Shown one piece after another: positions 43,069 through 55,200 of a DNA stretch of 64,000 nt. This DNA is from Agelaius tricolor (taxonomy: Eukaryota; Chordata; Aves; Passeriformes; Icteridae). The translations under genes and the position numbers were made by a program. The stretch covers positions 3,801,001 through 3,865,000 of the forward strand of contig JALJCS010000039.1 in the NCBI GenBank assembly GCA_023055355.1, in the 5' to 3' direction. The number at the start of each line of letters is the position of its first letter. The stretch's first letter is position 1. A model generated the notes under the pieces. That model did no database searches. It saw nothing but the letters and a program-made list of their open reading frames with translations, and was not told the DNA's origin.

Positions 43069-45600
43069 TTGCTAGTTTTGCTTATATGGTCTTCTGTACA
43101 GTATTTCAAAGGGATTCAGGTTTTCTTTTGTTCTTGGTCTTATCAAATCCATTATAAAGCCAGAGGTAGGGCCTGGGGCCAAGGTATGTTGGCCTCTGGT
43201 ACAGTTTTGACTATCTGTTGTTTTACCGGATAATTCATCTTTTCCACCTGGCCACTGGCCTGGGGCCAATCCAGTGTATGTAGGTGCCAGTTGATTTGGA
43301 GATTATTGCAAAGTTGCTGTGCAATATTTGCTAGGAAACGTGTTCCTCAGTCAGAGGAGATGTCTAAAGGCACTCTGAACCAGGGCATTATATTGTTTAC
43401 CAAAATGTTGAAAACTTTGGCTTTATTTGTTTGGGTTGGGAATGCCTCAGGTCATGCTGAGAAGGTATCAGTTAAAGGCAGAAGGTATTTCTACCCCCCT
43501 TTTCTTGGCAATTCAGAAAAGTCAACTTGCCAGTGCTGTCCAGGATATTGTCCCTTGTCTACTGTGCCAAGCTCAACTCTAGTCCTGGTTTGTGGATTGG
43601 CTCTAAGACGTTATTTCACACCCTTGGGTTACCTGCTTTACACTAGAGTACAGGTTGCATCTTACTGTTGTCCTTATCAAATAATTATGTAAGGCATCCC
43701 CTTCCCAGTGTACACAATTATGTTCATCTTTAATTAATTTCCATGATGCTCTTTCTGGCATAACTGTCTATCCCTGAGGAGTTGAAAAAACATAATGTTT
43801 TCATTCTGGTTGCAAATTCTTTGCTAATTCTAGATCTTTCTGATTATACGGCATACATCACTGTCATATTGTTCCTTACCTTTGGGCATTAGTGCCTGAA
43901 TCTCAGCATGGCTTTGTTCTGCTGCTCTTTTTGCAACCTGTTACCTCTTTAGGGGTTTGTTTCCCCTTTCTGATGTCCTTTTCAGTGCAGAATTGCAACC
44001 TCTTGAGGCAGTAGTACTGCCTGCAGCAATTTTAAGATTTCTTCTGAATGCTTCAACTGCTTTCCTTGAGCTGTCAAAAGTCCTTTATCTTTCTAAACTG
44101 CTTTATGGGCGTCTATTACTCTAAAGGCATTCTTGGAATCTGTTCATCTATTGATCCTTTTTCCTCAGGCTGGTCAGAAGGTATGGGTTAAAGTGATTAT
44201 CTCTGTCTTCTGAGCTGACTTGTGTAGGGCTTCTATCTCCTATTGCTCCATGCTAATTGTATATCTGATTTTCACTGGTCTGCTCTTACAAAGCCACTCC
44301 CATCTGTGTACTGAGATTCTGCTCTTGGAATTGGGGTTTCTTTAAGATCTGGGCAGCTGGAATAAAGTGGACTGAATGGTTTTGATCCAGTCATGCTACA
44401 AAGGCTCCTTGTCTGTCTAGTGAATAGCTGGGAATGCTGCTGGATGAACTAGAGAAGAGATTTGTTTTGTAATGCTGCATTGTTCCACCAAAATTGCCTG
44501 ATATTTAAGGAATCTGGAGGGTGAAAGCGAATGCCCACCCTTTTAGTCAAGAATTGCTGCTACTGGATGGGAGATAAACAGAATTATTTGTTGACCTAGA
44601 GTGAATTTCCAGGCTCCTTGGATGTCTGAAACAAGAGCAGCAACTGCTTACAGTCAGGCTGTCCCCTACTGACTGCATCCAGTTGTTTGGAAAATGATGC
44701 TATTGCTCTCTTCTATGGGCCAATTGTTTGAGCTAGTGCACCTAATGCCATCCCTTGCCTCTCCTAAGAGAAAAGCTGGAAGGGTTCCCAGACATCTGTC
44801 CAGCCCAGAGCAGGTGCTCTTTTCAAGTCCTCCTTCAGCTTGTGAAAGGCTTTCTTACTTTGGGGTGTCCATTTCAGGTCTCTGGGATTGTCTTCTAAGA
44901 GCTGCTACAGTGGCTTAACCAGCAGTCCACAGCCACTACCACAGTTAATACAGCATCCAGTCACTGCTAGAAAGGTTCTCAGTTCTTTGGCATTAGTAGG
45001 GAGTGGGGTTCCGTGGGTGGTCCCTTTGCCGTCCTGTCTTAGTCCCTGCTGCGCTTGGGATATTTTGTATCCTCGGTAAATGACTTCCTGTTTGATTATT
45101 TGAGCTTGATTTCTGGATGCCTTGTATCCACTTAGTCCCAGGTCATTTCATAGGCTTACTGTCCATTCCAGTCTTTTTAAGTTTCAGTGGCTAAAAGTAG
45201 ATCATCTACCTATTGTAACACAATTCCATTTGTGGACGGGCTTACCCAACTTTCAAGGTCCTCAGCAAAGTGTTTTCCAAATGTGGTTGGACTATTGTTG
45301 AATCCTTGTGGCCCTACAGTCCAGGTAAATTGACTTGTCCTTCCAGTCTCTGGGTTTCCCCATTCAAAGGCAAACCAGTTTTGGCTGCCAGGGTCCAAGG
45401 GTATACAGAAGAAAGCATCCTTGAGATCTGAAATGGTAAACCATCCATATTCATCTTTTAGTTTGCTTAGCAAAGCATATGGATTTGCAACCACTGGGTG
45501 GAGATCTCCAGCTATTTTGTTAATAGCCTGTAGGTATTGAACCAGACTGTAGTTCAAACCATCAGGCTTTTGTATGGGTAAAATAGGTGTATTCTATTCA
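43069..45600 (-). pseudogene. pol: pol of the ERV1 provirus (RT, RNase H, integrase), degenerate
   Basis: RT is recognisable at 45557-45210 (SDLKDAFFCIPL, FTWTVGPQGFNNSPTTF). At the active site the codon expected to encode Tyr in Y-V-D-D is TAG, immediately after NGIVLQ. RNase H shows YTDGSGF near 44320-44300. Integrase shows GQHWQVDF near 43545-43520, and the second catalytic Asp is followed by a TGA near 43350. The C-terminus (PFEILYRRPY) ends at the solo LTR. Many frameshifts separate these parts, so no enzyme can be made. Confidence 0.78.
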
Positions 45601-46040
45601 GATTCATATTCCAGTAACAGCCCAAATTTTAGACAATTATCTATGATAGGCTTAGCAATTTTTATGTTTTCCACCTTAAGTGGATATTGTTTAATTCTTA
45701 TTGGTCATGTTCCAGGTTTAAGTCTAATGATTACAGCTTGTGCTGCTTTGGCCTTACCAGGGGTCCCATCCACCCAGACTTTAGGACAAAGCTGACTAAG
45801 AACTTCTTCTGTGTCTCTTCTGATTTGGACAAAGCTGTAATGAGAGCTAGACTTAGAACACAATTATTTGTTGGTCATTGACTTTGATCTGAACTCCTCC
45901 AGGGCTAAACTACATTTCAGCCTGTTGGAACCTGTTACAACATTCTCATGTCTCCAACAAATCCTTCCAATGAGGTGTTTTGGGGGCGTAGGCATATATA
46001 GGAACTGATGTATTCCTACTGTGTTTCCCAGTTCATAAGA

Positions 46041-46386
46041 TCATGGTTTTAGAAAGGATAGCTTCTGCTGTTGACTTGTGGCTCCAATAACATTCACAAC
46101 TTTACCAGGATCAATTTCTTCCAACTTTAATACAGAATGTGTTGCAGCTGCATTCACCAGACATTTCATTTTCCTCATCTTTTCCCCCAGTTCTCTTTTG
46201 ACCAGAGGGTTTTCTGGGGGGATGCCCTCCAGCCAACCTTTGCATTGATTCAGTTCTTCAACCACCTTGGCTTTGAGTTGCAGGCAGTCTCTCTTCCAAT
46301 GCCTTTCTTTCTTACAATAGGCACATTGAGTGGTCCAGAGTTTAGGGATATGTTTCTGCCCACTCCAGCCATTTCTTTGTCCTGAG
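46041..46386 (-). pseudogene. gag nucleocapsid end and protease of the ERV1 provirus
   Basis: A single zinc knuckle, CAYCKKERHWKRDC, lies near 46325-46284. A protease-like frame (46265-46041) follows; the position of the catalytic Asp-Thr/Ser-Gly triplet reads LVNAAATHSVL, so the catalytic Asp is missing. The text stops at 46386 at the border of a plus-strand LTR, so matrix, capsid and the 5' LTR are gone. Confidence 0.7.
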
Positions 46387-47040
46387 TGTAAGGAGTAAAA
46401 AGTTGTCCATTTTTAAAAGGTTTAGAGTCAACAAGTTAAACCAATTGCTACTAAGTTAGAGCTTTAATTACTTATTGTTAATAGCTTCATTTTGCAATTA
46501 CCTCTTGTTAAGAGTGTTATTCTTTAATTACCGGTTGTTAATAGTTTAATTGTTAGAAATCCCCCTTCGTCGGGTATCACCCCTGCTGCTTCCTGGAAAA
46601 TGGCACCCGGGACTGTGAGGAGGGAGTGACGTCAGAGCTTGGATGCAAATGTAGAAACACTTGGCCAAGTCCAGCAAAGAAAACCCCTCAAACAACGAGC
46701 CAGCACTGAATTAAACAATCTAAGTGATGTCTAAGGGTAAGCAACTGAATCCAGGGTGTGCTAAGACCTTTGAACCTCTCACCCTAACCCAGAGATGTCA
46801 GCTAGAAAGAAGACCTCAAATGTTAAATCGAAAATGGGAATCTCCTGGTGCTCTGGCGAGGACGGAAGCCCCGGCTCTGCCTGCACACCAGGGGACAGAA
46901 CTGCATCCTCCTTCTCCCTGCCACTCCTGGGGGCAGTGGCGGCGGCGTGCGCACGACCCATCGAGCCCCCACCCAAGCTGACCTTAATAAAGGCACTAAA
47001 AAGGAGAAAAAATCTCCTGCCCTTTTCATTTATTCCAGCA
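46387..47040 (+). mobile_element. Plus-strand LTR truncating the ERV1 gag and joining MROH-like intron
   Basis: It runs from about TGTAAGGAG to TTTATTCCAGCA. AATAAA at about 46985 is followed by a short R/U5-like segment. The U3 part has three imperfect repeats of about 31 bp (46461-46551, ttaattac..ttgttaatag). Left of it is ERV1 gag on the opposite strand; right of it is the last intron of an MROH-like gene. No target-site duplication is visible, suggesting a recombination or deletion at one border. Confidence 0.7.
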
Positions 47041-47610
47041 AGACCTCCCAGCTGATTCCAATGTCTCCTACTCCCTTCTGGCTTGGATGGCTCTGTTCAG
47101 AAGGTCTTATAGGATTCCCACAGATCCGGGCTGTTGCCATGGCTCTGGTCTTCTCTCTTTCAGTCTTTCAAGCCCAGAGGCAACGTGCCAGCCCATCATG
47201 CTCTGACCTGGAAAATCAAGCCCAGTTTCCCCAAAGAGCTCAAGAATTAGGGACATCTTCTGGATCCAGTGAACCAGTATCCCAAGAATAGCACCAGGAG
47301 ACACTAAAGATGACATCACTGCTCAGCGCTGATGGAAGTCCTGGCACAGCTGATGGTGGGCACAGCTCTTGTGGCTTCAGCCCTCTCCCTGCCTGTCCTG
47401 TAGACGCTCCCTCCCTCTAGCCCTCATACACTGCCCATCACCTTTTATTCTCTCCACTATTCTTCCCTTTTGATAGCTCTGCCCTCAGCCTGTCCATCAC
47501 CATTTTCTCCCTCCACGCTCCCTACCTGTTGACAGCTCCCTCCCTCCAGCCCTCAGACACCGCCCATCCCCTTTTTCCGTCCCAGCTCATCCCTTTGCTT
47601 TGCCTTCCAT
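47041..47610 (+). pseudogene. MROH-like fragment B' (last intron, last exon and 3' UTR)
   Basis: Intron text with a polypyrimidine tract and ctctctttcag leads into an exon (47164-47291) encoding QRASPSCSDLENQAQF, SGSSEPVSQE and then TAG. It aligns with the last exon of copy B, where the TAG position is CAG. The 3' UTR follows, but the polyadenylation signal has decayed to attaattaac. All upstream exons are missing; the plus-strand LTR occupies their place. It is a dead fragment. Confidence 0.82.
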
Positions 47611-47639
47611 TAATTAACAGTTTGGCTTCTTCACTTTGC

Positions 47640-50600
47640 CTGCATCCCTGTGGAGCTGAAGCAAATCCGAGGCCCTGAGACACACAGGCCCCTGCTGCTG
47701 TTCTCTGCCACGCTGTGTTTTGTGCACTGACAAAGAAGAATGAGGGCAGGTCAGGCTGGAAAGGTCCCTGTGCTGAAGGTGCAGTTCCACAGCACTGTGC
47801 AGTTCCACATCTTGCTGAGCACCTGGGAGTCCCTGAATTTTGGAAGAGCCAACCTGAGTATGCTCTGAACCCAGCTGAGAGGGCTTCCATGGCAAGCATC
47901 CATGGTGGGCAAAGGAGCTTGGAATGCTGGAAGTTTTCAAGAATAGTTTCCTGAAAGCACAGCAGCGCTCCATCCCTGCACAGGATGAGGAAGAGGGCAG
48001 AAGCAGAGAGCATCCGGGCTTAGCAGGGAGCTCTGGCTGTGCCTGAGGGCAAATGAAGCAGCAGCACGGTGCCCGAGACTTGGACACGCGGCCGTGCCGG
48101 TGCCCGCAGCGCTGCCAGGCAGTGCCGGGATCCCGCCTGTGCTTCTGCTCCCCACAAGTGAGGAACGGCAGCCCCAGGCTCAGAGCCAGCCAGAAAGCCA
48201 ACCAAGGGAGAGCAGAGGGAGGGCACCCTTCCAGTCTCTCTTGGGCATTGGCTGCAAAACAGTCCCCGCTGCTTCTTCCTCCGCCTGCGTTTGGGCTGTG
48301 CTGGTGGCAGAGCCAGCCAGGTTGGGCTCTGTGTTCCAAAGCCTGTTGGGAGCGGGCATGAAAAGCGCGGCGTGCACAGCAGAGAGTCCTGGAAGGTGCT
48401 GGCAAGAGCATCCTGCAGGAACAGGGCTCTGGTCCCTGGCCAGGAACAGCCTGGTTTTGGTGCCATGAGCGCAGGCAGGAGTTGAGGCAGGTGAAGAGGC
48501 CATGGGCAGCTTGTGTTTCTGGAGGGCCTGGGGCTGCACCTCTGAACCTGCACCTGGAAACTCACTTGGGGCAATAGGAATTAGAGCTGGAGTGGCTGTC
48601 CCGAAAGGACCTGAAGTCATTCAGCCTTGCCAGCGTTTCTTAAAGGTGTGTTGGTGCTCCCCAGGAAAGCTGCACATTTGGGTAAACACCTTTGGAGGAA
48701 AGGGGCTTGCTTCTCAAGGAAAGTGCTTCCCAGGGAGCTCCCAGTGAGGCAGGTGCGAGTGTCCCCCTTTGGCTCTCTGTGCTCCTTTCAGTCCTTGAGG
48801 CCTGTTGCACATGGCAGTGGGGCAGGGAGAAGGCAGGGAAGAGCAGGTTTGGCATCTGCCTGGACCTGTGGAAACCAACCCAAGCACCTGCAGCAGGATG
48901 TGTAATCCCCTTTGGAGAGAGGGTGGGCAGGAGCATCTGTGTCCAGCCATGAGCCCCAAAGCTCTCTGTGAGGGCTGTGAATTAAAAGGCCTTTGCACAC
49001 ACACTTTTCACATCTTTCCTGTCTGCTGTGTTTCAACTCTTGGCAATATGCATTTGCCTGCTGCTTGGTGGCAGCTGCTGTGGCCCAGGGCCAGCACAGA
49101 GCTGGGCTGTGTGGGCAAGGCAGCGTGGAGAGCCTTGGCTGATCTTGGTGCGTCCCTGGCCTCAGCAAAGGCCTCCCAAGGTGTCCTGCTCATTGGCTCT
49201 CCCTGTGCATCTTGGAGAGAACAAGGCAGGCATTTCTGGCAGCTGGGCATCAGCCAGCCTTAAAATGGGGGCGTGTGGTGGAGTGAGCCCAGCTGAGATA
49301 CGCTGAGCGCAGCCCAGTGCTCCTTGCTCCTCTCTGCTGAGCCGGGAGCGTTTGTCTGCTTTCGGGATGGCCCTGGCTGTGTCAGGGCTGCTCCGTGGAC
49401 ACGAGACAGCCGGTCCTGTCCCGCTGGGTCCCAGCAGTGCCTGGCAGCAGCCCTGCACCCACGTCAGGATGCTGGCCAAGAGAGGCCCTGGAAGCTGAGG
49501 CAGCTGATTTGAAGCTTTTGCAGATACACACAGGGGATGGCCAGCAGCGTTCCCTCAGGATACAGCAGTCCTGAGGGGCCTCCCCAGAGCTGCCTGATGC
49601 TGCCCACTCCTTGTGGCACCAGTTGCTTTCCTGTGGGATGTTCTACCTCCCCCAGGAGTGAAGAGGGAGCTGGGGAAAGAGCTTGCCCGGCTGCTCTGGA
49701 TCCTTTCCCAGCAGCCCTGGCTGAGTGGAGCAGTCCGAGCTGAGCGCAGAGGTGCCCATGGAACAGCCGTGCCCAGGAAGGCTGGCTGGGAAGGATGATC
49801 CAGGAACCACAGGCCTGGCAGCCAGGCTTTGCTGCCAGGGAAGGCCTTGGAGCAGACCCTCCTGAGTGCCATCCCACGGCACGTGCAGGGAACCAGGGGC
49901 TCTGCTGGAGGCTGGGAAAGCTCTGCGGAGGGACGGGCACAGCTGGGGGTCCTGGTGGGCTGTTGCGGGCTTCTGTGGGGGTGTTTGGGGGGGTGGATGT
50001 TGGGCGGCGCGTTGGGGATGGAGTTGTCTGGAAGGTGAGAGGTCTGGGCTGGAATTTGAGTCAGTTTGAAGGCAGCATCTGTGCTTTGGCACAGCTTTGG
50101 TGTTGGACGGCAGAAAGAATATCTGTGACTATTTCTTTTACTGGTCCTGTTTCTCCTGCAGGGAACAAGAGGGGAGAGCTGTACTTTATTGGCCACTTAG
50201 AGATCTGTACTGGGGGAGGATCGGCCCTTTTGCCATCTCCTCATTTAGTTGGGTTACTGTTGTAACACTGAGGGGTCTTCATTCCTTGAGAGCTTTTATT
50301 CCTTAAGAGAATTAGGAGATTATAATCCCTTCATGGAAAACCATTTGCAAACCAAAGAATGGCCTTCCTTTTGGCCTCTCTGTAGTGTTATGTTTTGTAA
50401 AGGGACTTCCAGTGGATGATGTTAAGGCATATGTGTTGCTGCTTTGAGATGGGAACAAACATCAAAACCAATGCCATTCTCTGGGCATTGCTGTTAATTT
50501 GAGAAGTTTGCAAATTTTGGAACTACTTGAGCTGAGCAATGGGAATTAAAGCTTTCCTGAAGTGAGGATACTTAAATGCCCTGAGCCCGCAGAGCAGGGC

Positions 50601-52214
50601 AGTATTTGCTGATGTTTCGAGCCCTTCCTAAAGATCCTGTGGGGCTGCCTTAGACACCTGGGGCCAGGCATTCCTTCCAGCCTGGGCCACTTTGGCTGGG
50701 CTGGGGGCGGCCCCAGGGCAGGCGGCAGTAAGGGCCCTGGGTGGCACGCTGCAGCACGGTCACCATGTGCCATGGAACGGAACCCGGTGTCCAAGGGCCC
50801 TTTGTGACACCTGGGAAATAGAAGCTTGCCCGGGTGCTGGGAGCAGGCAACGGGGCACAACGGGACAGAGCAGTGCCGTGAGGAGCCCCCGCACAGCACG
50901 CTCGTTCGTGTCCCACCCGGAGCTTTTCCGCAGCCTTGTTCCTACAGGTGACCTTGTGGCCAGACTGTGGGACTTGGTGACTCGGAGCTTTTCCGAGGCA
51001 TCTCCCATTCCTGTGGCCAGTGCCATCAAGTCCAGACCGTGGGATTTGGTCACCTGAATCATTAACGAGGAGTCTCCTGTGATTTTGGCAGGAGTCCTCA
51101 AGACCAGAGTGCAGGATTTGCTGTCCTGCAGCCTTTTTGAAGCTTCCCTGTCGCAGGTGCCTTCAAGGCACAACCGCAATTGTTGCCTTGGCGATATCCT
51201 GAGCCATCTCTCTTTAAGGTGCCCTCGAGGCCGAGCTCTAGCATGGCAGGCAGATTCCCCAGCTTGTTGAAAGTGTTCAGGGGGAAAAAAAAGAATGACC
51301 CTGGAGCTGCTCCAGCACAACAGCCTGAAGATCTGGAGCAGATTCAGACACTGCAGGGTGGTGAGTAGCAGAGCTGCGCCACAGGGCTGATGGCTACAGC
51401 CAGCTTGGCCCCATCCCATCCCATCCCATCCCTGAGGGCATGCCAACGGATAGGATGGAACAGGGGCTGGGCAGACGCCCCTCAGTGGCCATGCTCTAAC
51501 CCCTGGGCCATCCTGAGGCTCTCCTTGCCTGGGGAGGCTCCTCAGCTCTGGCTGCGCTCGCTCTTTGCCAGATGCAGCCAGGGACCAGACTCCAGAGCAG
51601 GAGCCCACCCGTGGCCGCTTCCGCAGAGCAGCGCAGGTACCTGCGGCCATCCCCACCTGGGCCGGGCCTGCTGGCACTGCTCGGCCGGGCCCCACGTTGG
51701 AGCAGACCATGGAACGTCCCTCTCTTCTTCCCGCCCTTCCCTTCTGTTGCAGACACTGCGGAGGTTCCTGCGCCTTCGGCGCACTAAGACCAGCGGCCCC
51801 GCGCCCGAGGGCACAGCCGAGCCTGACCCCAGGCCCAGCGAGCTGCGGGCAGAGGCTGCTTCCAGCACAGCGTCCTCTGACCTGGCTGCCAGCTCTGACT
51901 GGGAAACCAACAAGGGCTGGGAGGAGGCTGACATGGCCCTGACGGAGGCCATGGCCACCAGCAACACCATCAGCCAGGGCATCCCAGAGACTGAGGCCAT
52001 GCCCACGCTCACTGTGAGTCCTGGAGCCACTCTGGAGTTTTTCCAGAAGGGTTTTTATTCTCTGCAGCAGCCTGGGGCCAGGGCTGAAGGCCTCTCAGGA
52101 TCACGTGGCCCCTCAAGCCATGTCCGCTGGGCCCCCTCAGCCCCATCCCAGTGGGCTGGGAAGGCGAGCACTTCTTGGGGGAAGCTGGGCAAGTTGCTGC
52201 CTTGGACAGCACTC
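47640..52214. repeat. Segmental duplication, left unit (partner 57408-61982)
   Basis: The spacer after B' plus promoter, exons 1-3 and most of intron 3 of copy C matches 57408-61982 at a nearly constant offset of 9,768 bp. From about 48470 to 52214 I noticed only about eight differences by eye; 47640-48470 is more diverged. The identity stops sharply at 52214/61982 just before exon 4. Open frames inside the spacer occur twice for this reason and are not genes. Confidence 0.9.
50725..51242 (+). promoter_or_regulatory. Promoter / 5' UTR region of copy C
   Basis: It is homologous to the region before copies B and D. It contains aagggccctttgtgac once (about 50796), a GC-rich block with ggagcccccgcacagc, and tcctacag|gtgacc at about 50940. 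It is probably the start of transcription plus an untranslated leader. Confidence 0.5.
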
Positions 52215-55200
52215 AAAATCTCCCCCATGCCTCCTCCAGGTGCCAGCCATTGTAAGGAGCATCCACCAGAGGCTGGTGTCCCATGTCACTGTGGATGCCA
52301 GGCTGCAAAGTGACATTGTGAGGCTGGCTGAAGAACACCCTGCGGACGTGGTGCTGACCCTCCTGCGCTGTGCCCCAACGTGTGACAGGTACGGGGCCCA
52401 CGTGCCTGCACAGCTCAGGGCTCACCAGCCTTTGGGGCCCATGGCCCTGCACAGCCTGTGCTATGGGCTCTGCCAGACAGGCAGAGAGGTCCAGCACCCT
52501 GGGGCCCCTCTGTTTCCCGAGCCTGCTGCCAATGCTCCCTCCCTGCCCCTCAGGGCACCGGGGCTCTGTCACCTGGGCCCCCACAGCTGCACAGGGCATG
52601 GTACTGGGACTGAGATGCCCCCGACACAGAGCTCTGATCCCACAGAGCTGCTACAATGATATGGAGAACCATTGGCTCGTCACGAGTAACAGTGGAGAAA
52701 GTGCTGCCAACACTGGTCCGGGTAATGGAGGATTGGCCACTGCACAGCGCATGCACCTCTGATGGGGATGACACAAATGTTTCTGCCCTGGCTGTGAGTT
52801 TCTGGAACTGGCCTCTGCTTGCCCCTCGGTCACCTCCCCAGCAGCTCTCCATCCTCTCCATGCCTCAGGCGCTGGGCTGAACCCTGGGCTAGGGGCAGGT
52901 TCAGGGGGCACCAGGCCCGCTGCTCCTCCTGCATCTGCCCTTGGGCCCTGCCCCATGGACACCTCGGCACTGAGTCCTGTCTTGGGCTGCTTCTTTTGCA
53001 GGCAACTCTGGTGATCTGGGTGATGGTCCAGGTGCCTCAGTACCATGAGGCAACGATTCATTCTTTCTACCCTCTGTTTGTGGCTCTGCTCTTCCATGTT
53101 GCCATCACCACACAGCAGATGCCACCAGAGGAAGTCGATACCTTCTGGAGAGCATGCCAGCAGGAGCACCGCCTTCCCAGCAAGCTTAACAGGTCCCAGT
53201 CCTCCTGTCCTTCCCATGCCCTTGTGGCCAGTGCCAGTGCTCCCAGTGTGACCTGGGCTTTGCTCTGCACACAGGTTTGCAGTGCAGGCAATGAAGGCTC
53301 TGCTCTACCTACTGCGCTGTGACAAAGAGGTGATGTCTATGGAGCGCAAGTGTGGCTGGGACACACTGCTGTGTGCTCACACCCAGCACTATGCCATGGG
53401 TCTGCTGGCCAGGTGAGACCCCCTTGTCCCCATTGCCCCCGGCATTTGTGCCCTGTGCCCCGCTCAGTCCCTGTGGTCATGGGCCAGAGAGCCTCGTCAC
53501 TGAGGGACAGCCAAGGAGACTGGAAAAGGCTGGGAGAGGAGGGTGCCCAGAAGGGGCCACCTCCCAGAGCACCCACATGCCCTCCAGGGATGCTGGGGAA
53601 AGACCAGACCTCTGTGAGTCAGTCCTGGGAGAGGTTTGCCCCCCCACCTCAGAGTCTTGGTGCCTTTTTTCCCCGCTAGGGAGATGCGTTATGCCTTGAC
53701 CCCCCTGTGTTCCCATGTTGCATATCGCCTTCTCCTGCTGCTCAGCAGTGAAAAGCCAAGGTGGGATCTGCCCTTGCTGGCATTCCTTGTGGAGGTGAGC
53801 CTCAAGGCCAGCGCTGCCTGGCTGAGCTGCCTCCCAGCTCTCTGCCCTCTCACAGCCACAGCTGCCTGGGACGGTGCCCGTGCCCTGTGCTGCTGCTGCT
53901 GCTGCCTGGGCCCAGCCCTGTGCGCTTCTGAGCTCCTGCTGGCCGGCTCCCCTGTCACTGCCCTGTGCCTTGCAGGTCCTCCAGTGCCTGGACTTGAGGA
54001 AATGTGCTCTCACTGTCGTGAAGATCATGTCAAGTTGCCTGCAGAGCAAGTGCAGGGAGAGGCGTCGCCTGGCACTCAGAGGCCTCGTGGTGCTCAGCAA
54101 GGATCCCTCGATGGTGAGAAGGGGGCAGCGGCTGAAGCTGCGCTGGGGGAAGCAGCCCCTTGGGCTGGCAGGGCTTCAGGAGCTGAGGCAGCTGCTCCCA
54201 GCTCTCCTGCCTCACCTGCCCCAGGGCTTTGGCTCAGGCCTTTGGCCTGTGGGCCCTGCAGCAGCACGGTGGCCTTGCAGTGCCAGGGTGGTGGTGGCAG
54301 TGCAGCCGTCCATGGCTTCCCAGCACAGCCTTGTGTTCCACACAGGCCAAACCTCTACGCAGCGTGTCTCGAAGCCTTCTGAAGATTCTGGGTGATGCAG
54401 ATGGAGAGGTGGTCAGCATGTCCCTCTCTCTGTTCAAGAAGATGCTCCAGAAAAAACATCTCCTGATATCTAGCACTTCTGCCCCAAAGCTGGCTGAGGC
54501 GCTCCTGCCACTCTTTGACAATGTAAGGCTCTGTGTCCCCAGCCATAGGCACTTGCTGCTGACCAGAAATTTTGTGCTCTCTGGATTTTCAGCTGTTTGC
54601 CCAGGAGTACAGGATGTTTGATGCTTAAGTATTTTCCTCCTCCTTTCCTCCAGGACAACAGCCAAGTGCAGGCGCTCTCCATTTACCTCTTCCGCAAGAT
54701 GATGGAGTTGGTAGTGGATGAGGGAAAAAAGCCCTTGAAGACAATTGTGAACCAGAGCCTGCTCCCCCTCTTCTTGCACTGCCATGAGGAGAACCAACAC
54801 GTGGCAGAGGTGAGGTTTTCTGTGATGCTGCTGGATCCCTGGCAGGGGGCTTGGCTGCCTCCTGCCCTGGCACCTCATGGACTGCAGCCTCCTCCAGGCC
54901 TTGGCACAGGGATGTGATTCCGGTGCCCTGGGCTGTGGGGCCATCTCTGGGTCTCTGCTGCTCTCCAGGCCTCTCGGGAAACGCTGCATTGTGCGGCCAG
55001 GTTCTTGGAGAAGACGGATCTCCAGAGGGTGCTGAAGACGGAGCAGCCGTTGAAAATTGATGAGTGCCTGGTAAGGAGGGCCTGCAAGCCCCAGCCTCAG
55101 CCTGGAGAAGGCCCCTGAGGGCGGCGCTCAGTGTGCGGCGCCGGGCAGCTGTGCCCCTGCCCGCTGCTGCGGCCAGAGGCCGCGGGGGCTCTTCTCCAGG

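Larger units (their letters stand above)
37691..46386 (-). mobile_element. ERV1 (gammaretrovirus-like) provirus, decayed and truncated at its 5' end
   Basis: Minus-strand order: gag nucleocapsid end, protease, reverse transcriptase, RNase H and integrase (46386-43069), an inserted solo LTR (43062-41123), env (40590-38631), a polypurine tract (38180-38194) and the 3' LTR (37691-38179). The gamma-like assignment rests on the RT text (DLKDAFFCIPL, FTWTVGPQGF) and the integrase motif HWQVDF. Key catalytic codons have become stops. The 5' part is cut off by another LTR at 46387. The 3' end joins spacer sequence that is continuous in copy C. Confidence 0.82.

Noticed and set aside
48020..50265. Paired open frames on both strands in the spacer (repeated at 57789-60033)
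   Set aside because: They appear twice because of the segmental duplication, overlap each other in opposite strands and show no family resemblance or splice structure.
50760..51710. Minus-strand frame of 316 codons opposite the promoter and first exons of copy C (also 60528-61478)
   Set aside because: It lies antisense to the promoter, exons 1-2 and the intron repeat of a spliced gene; low-complexity composition explains it.
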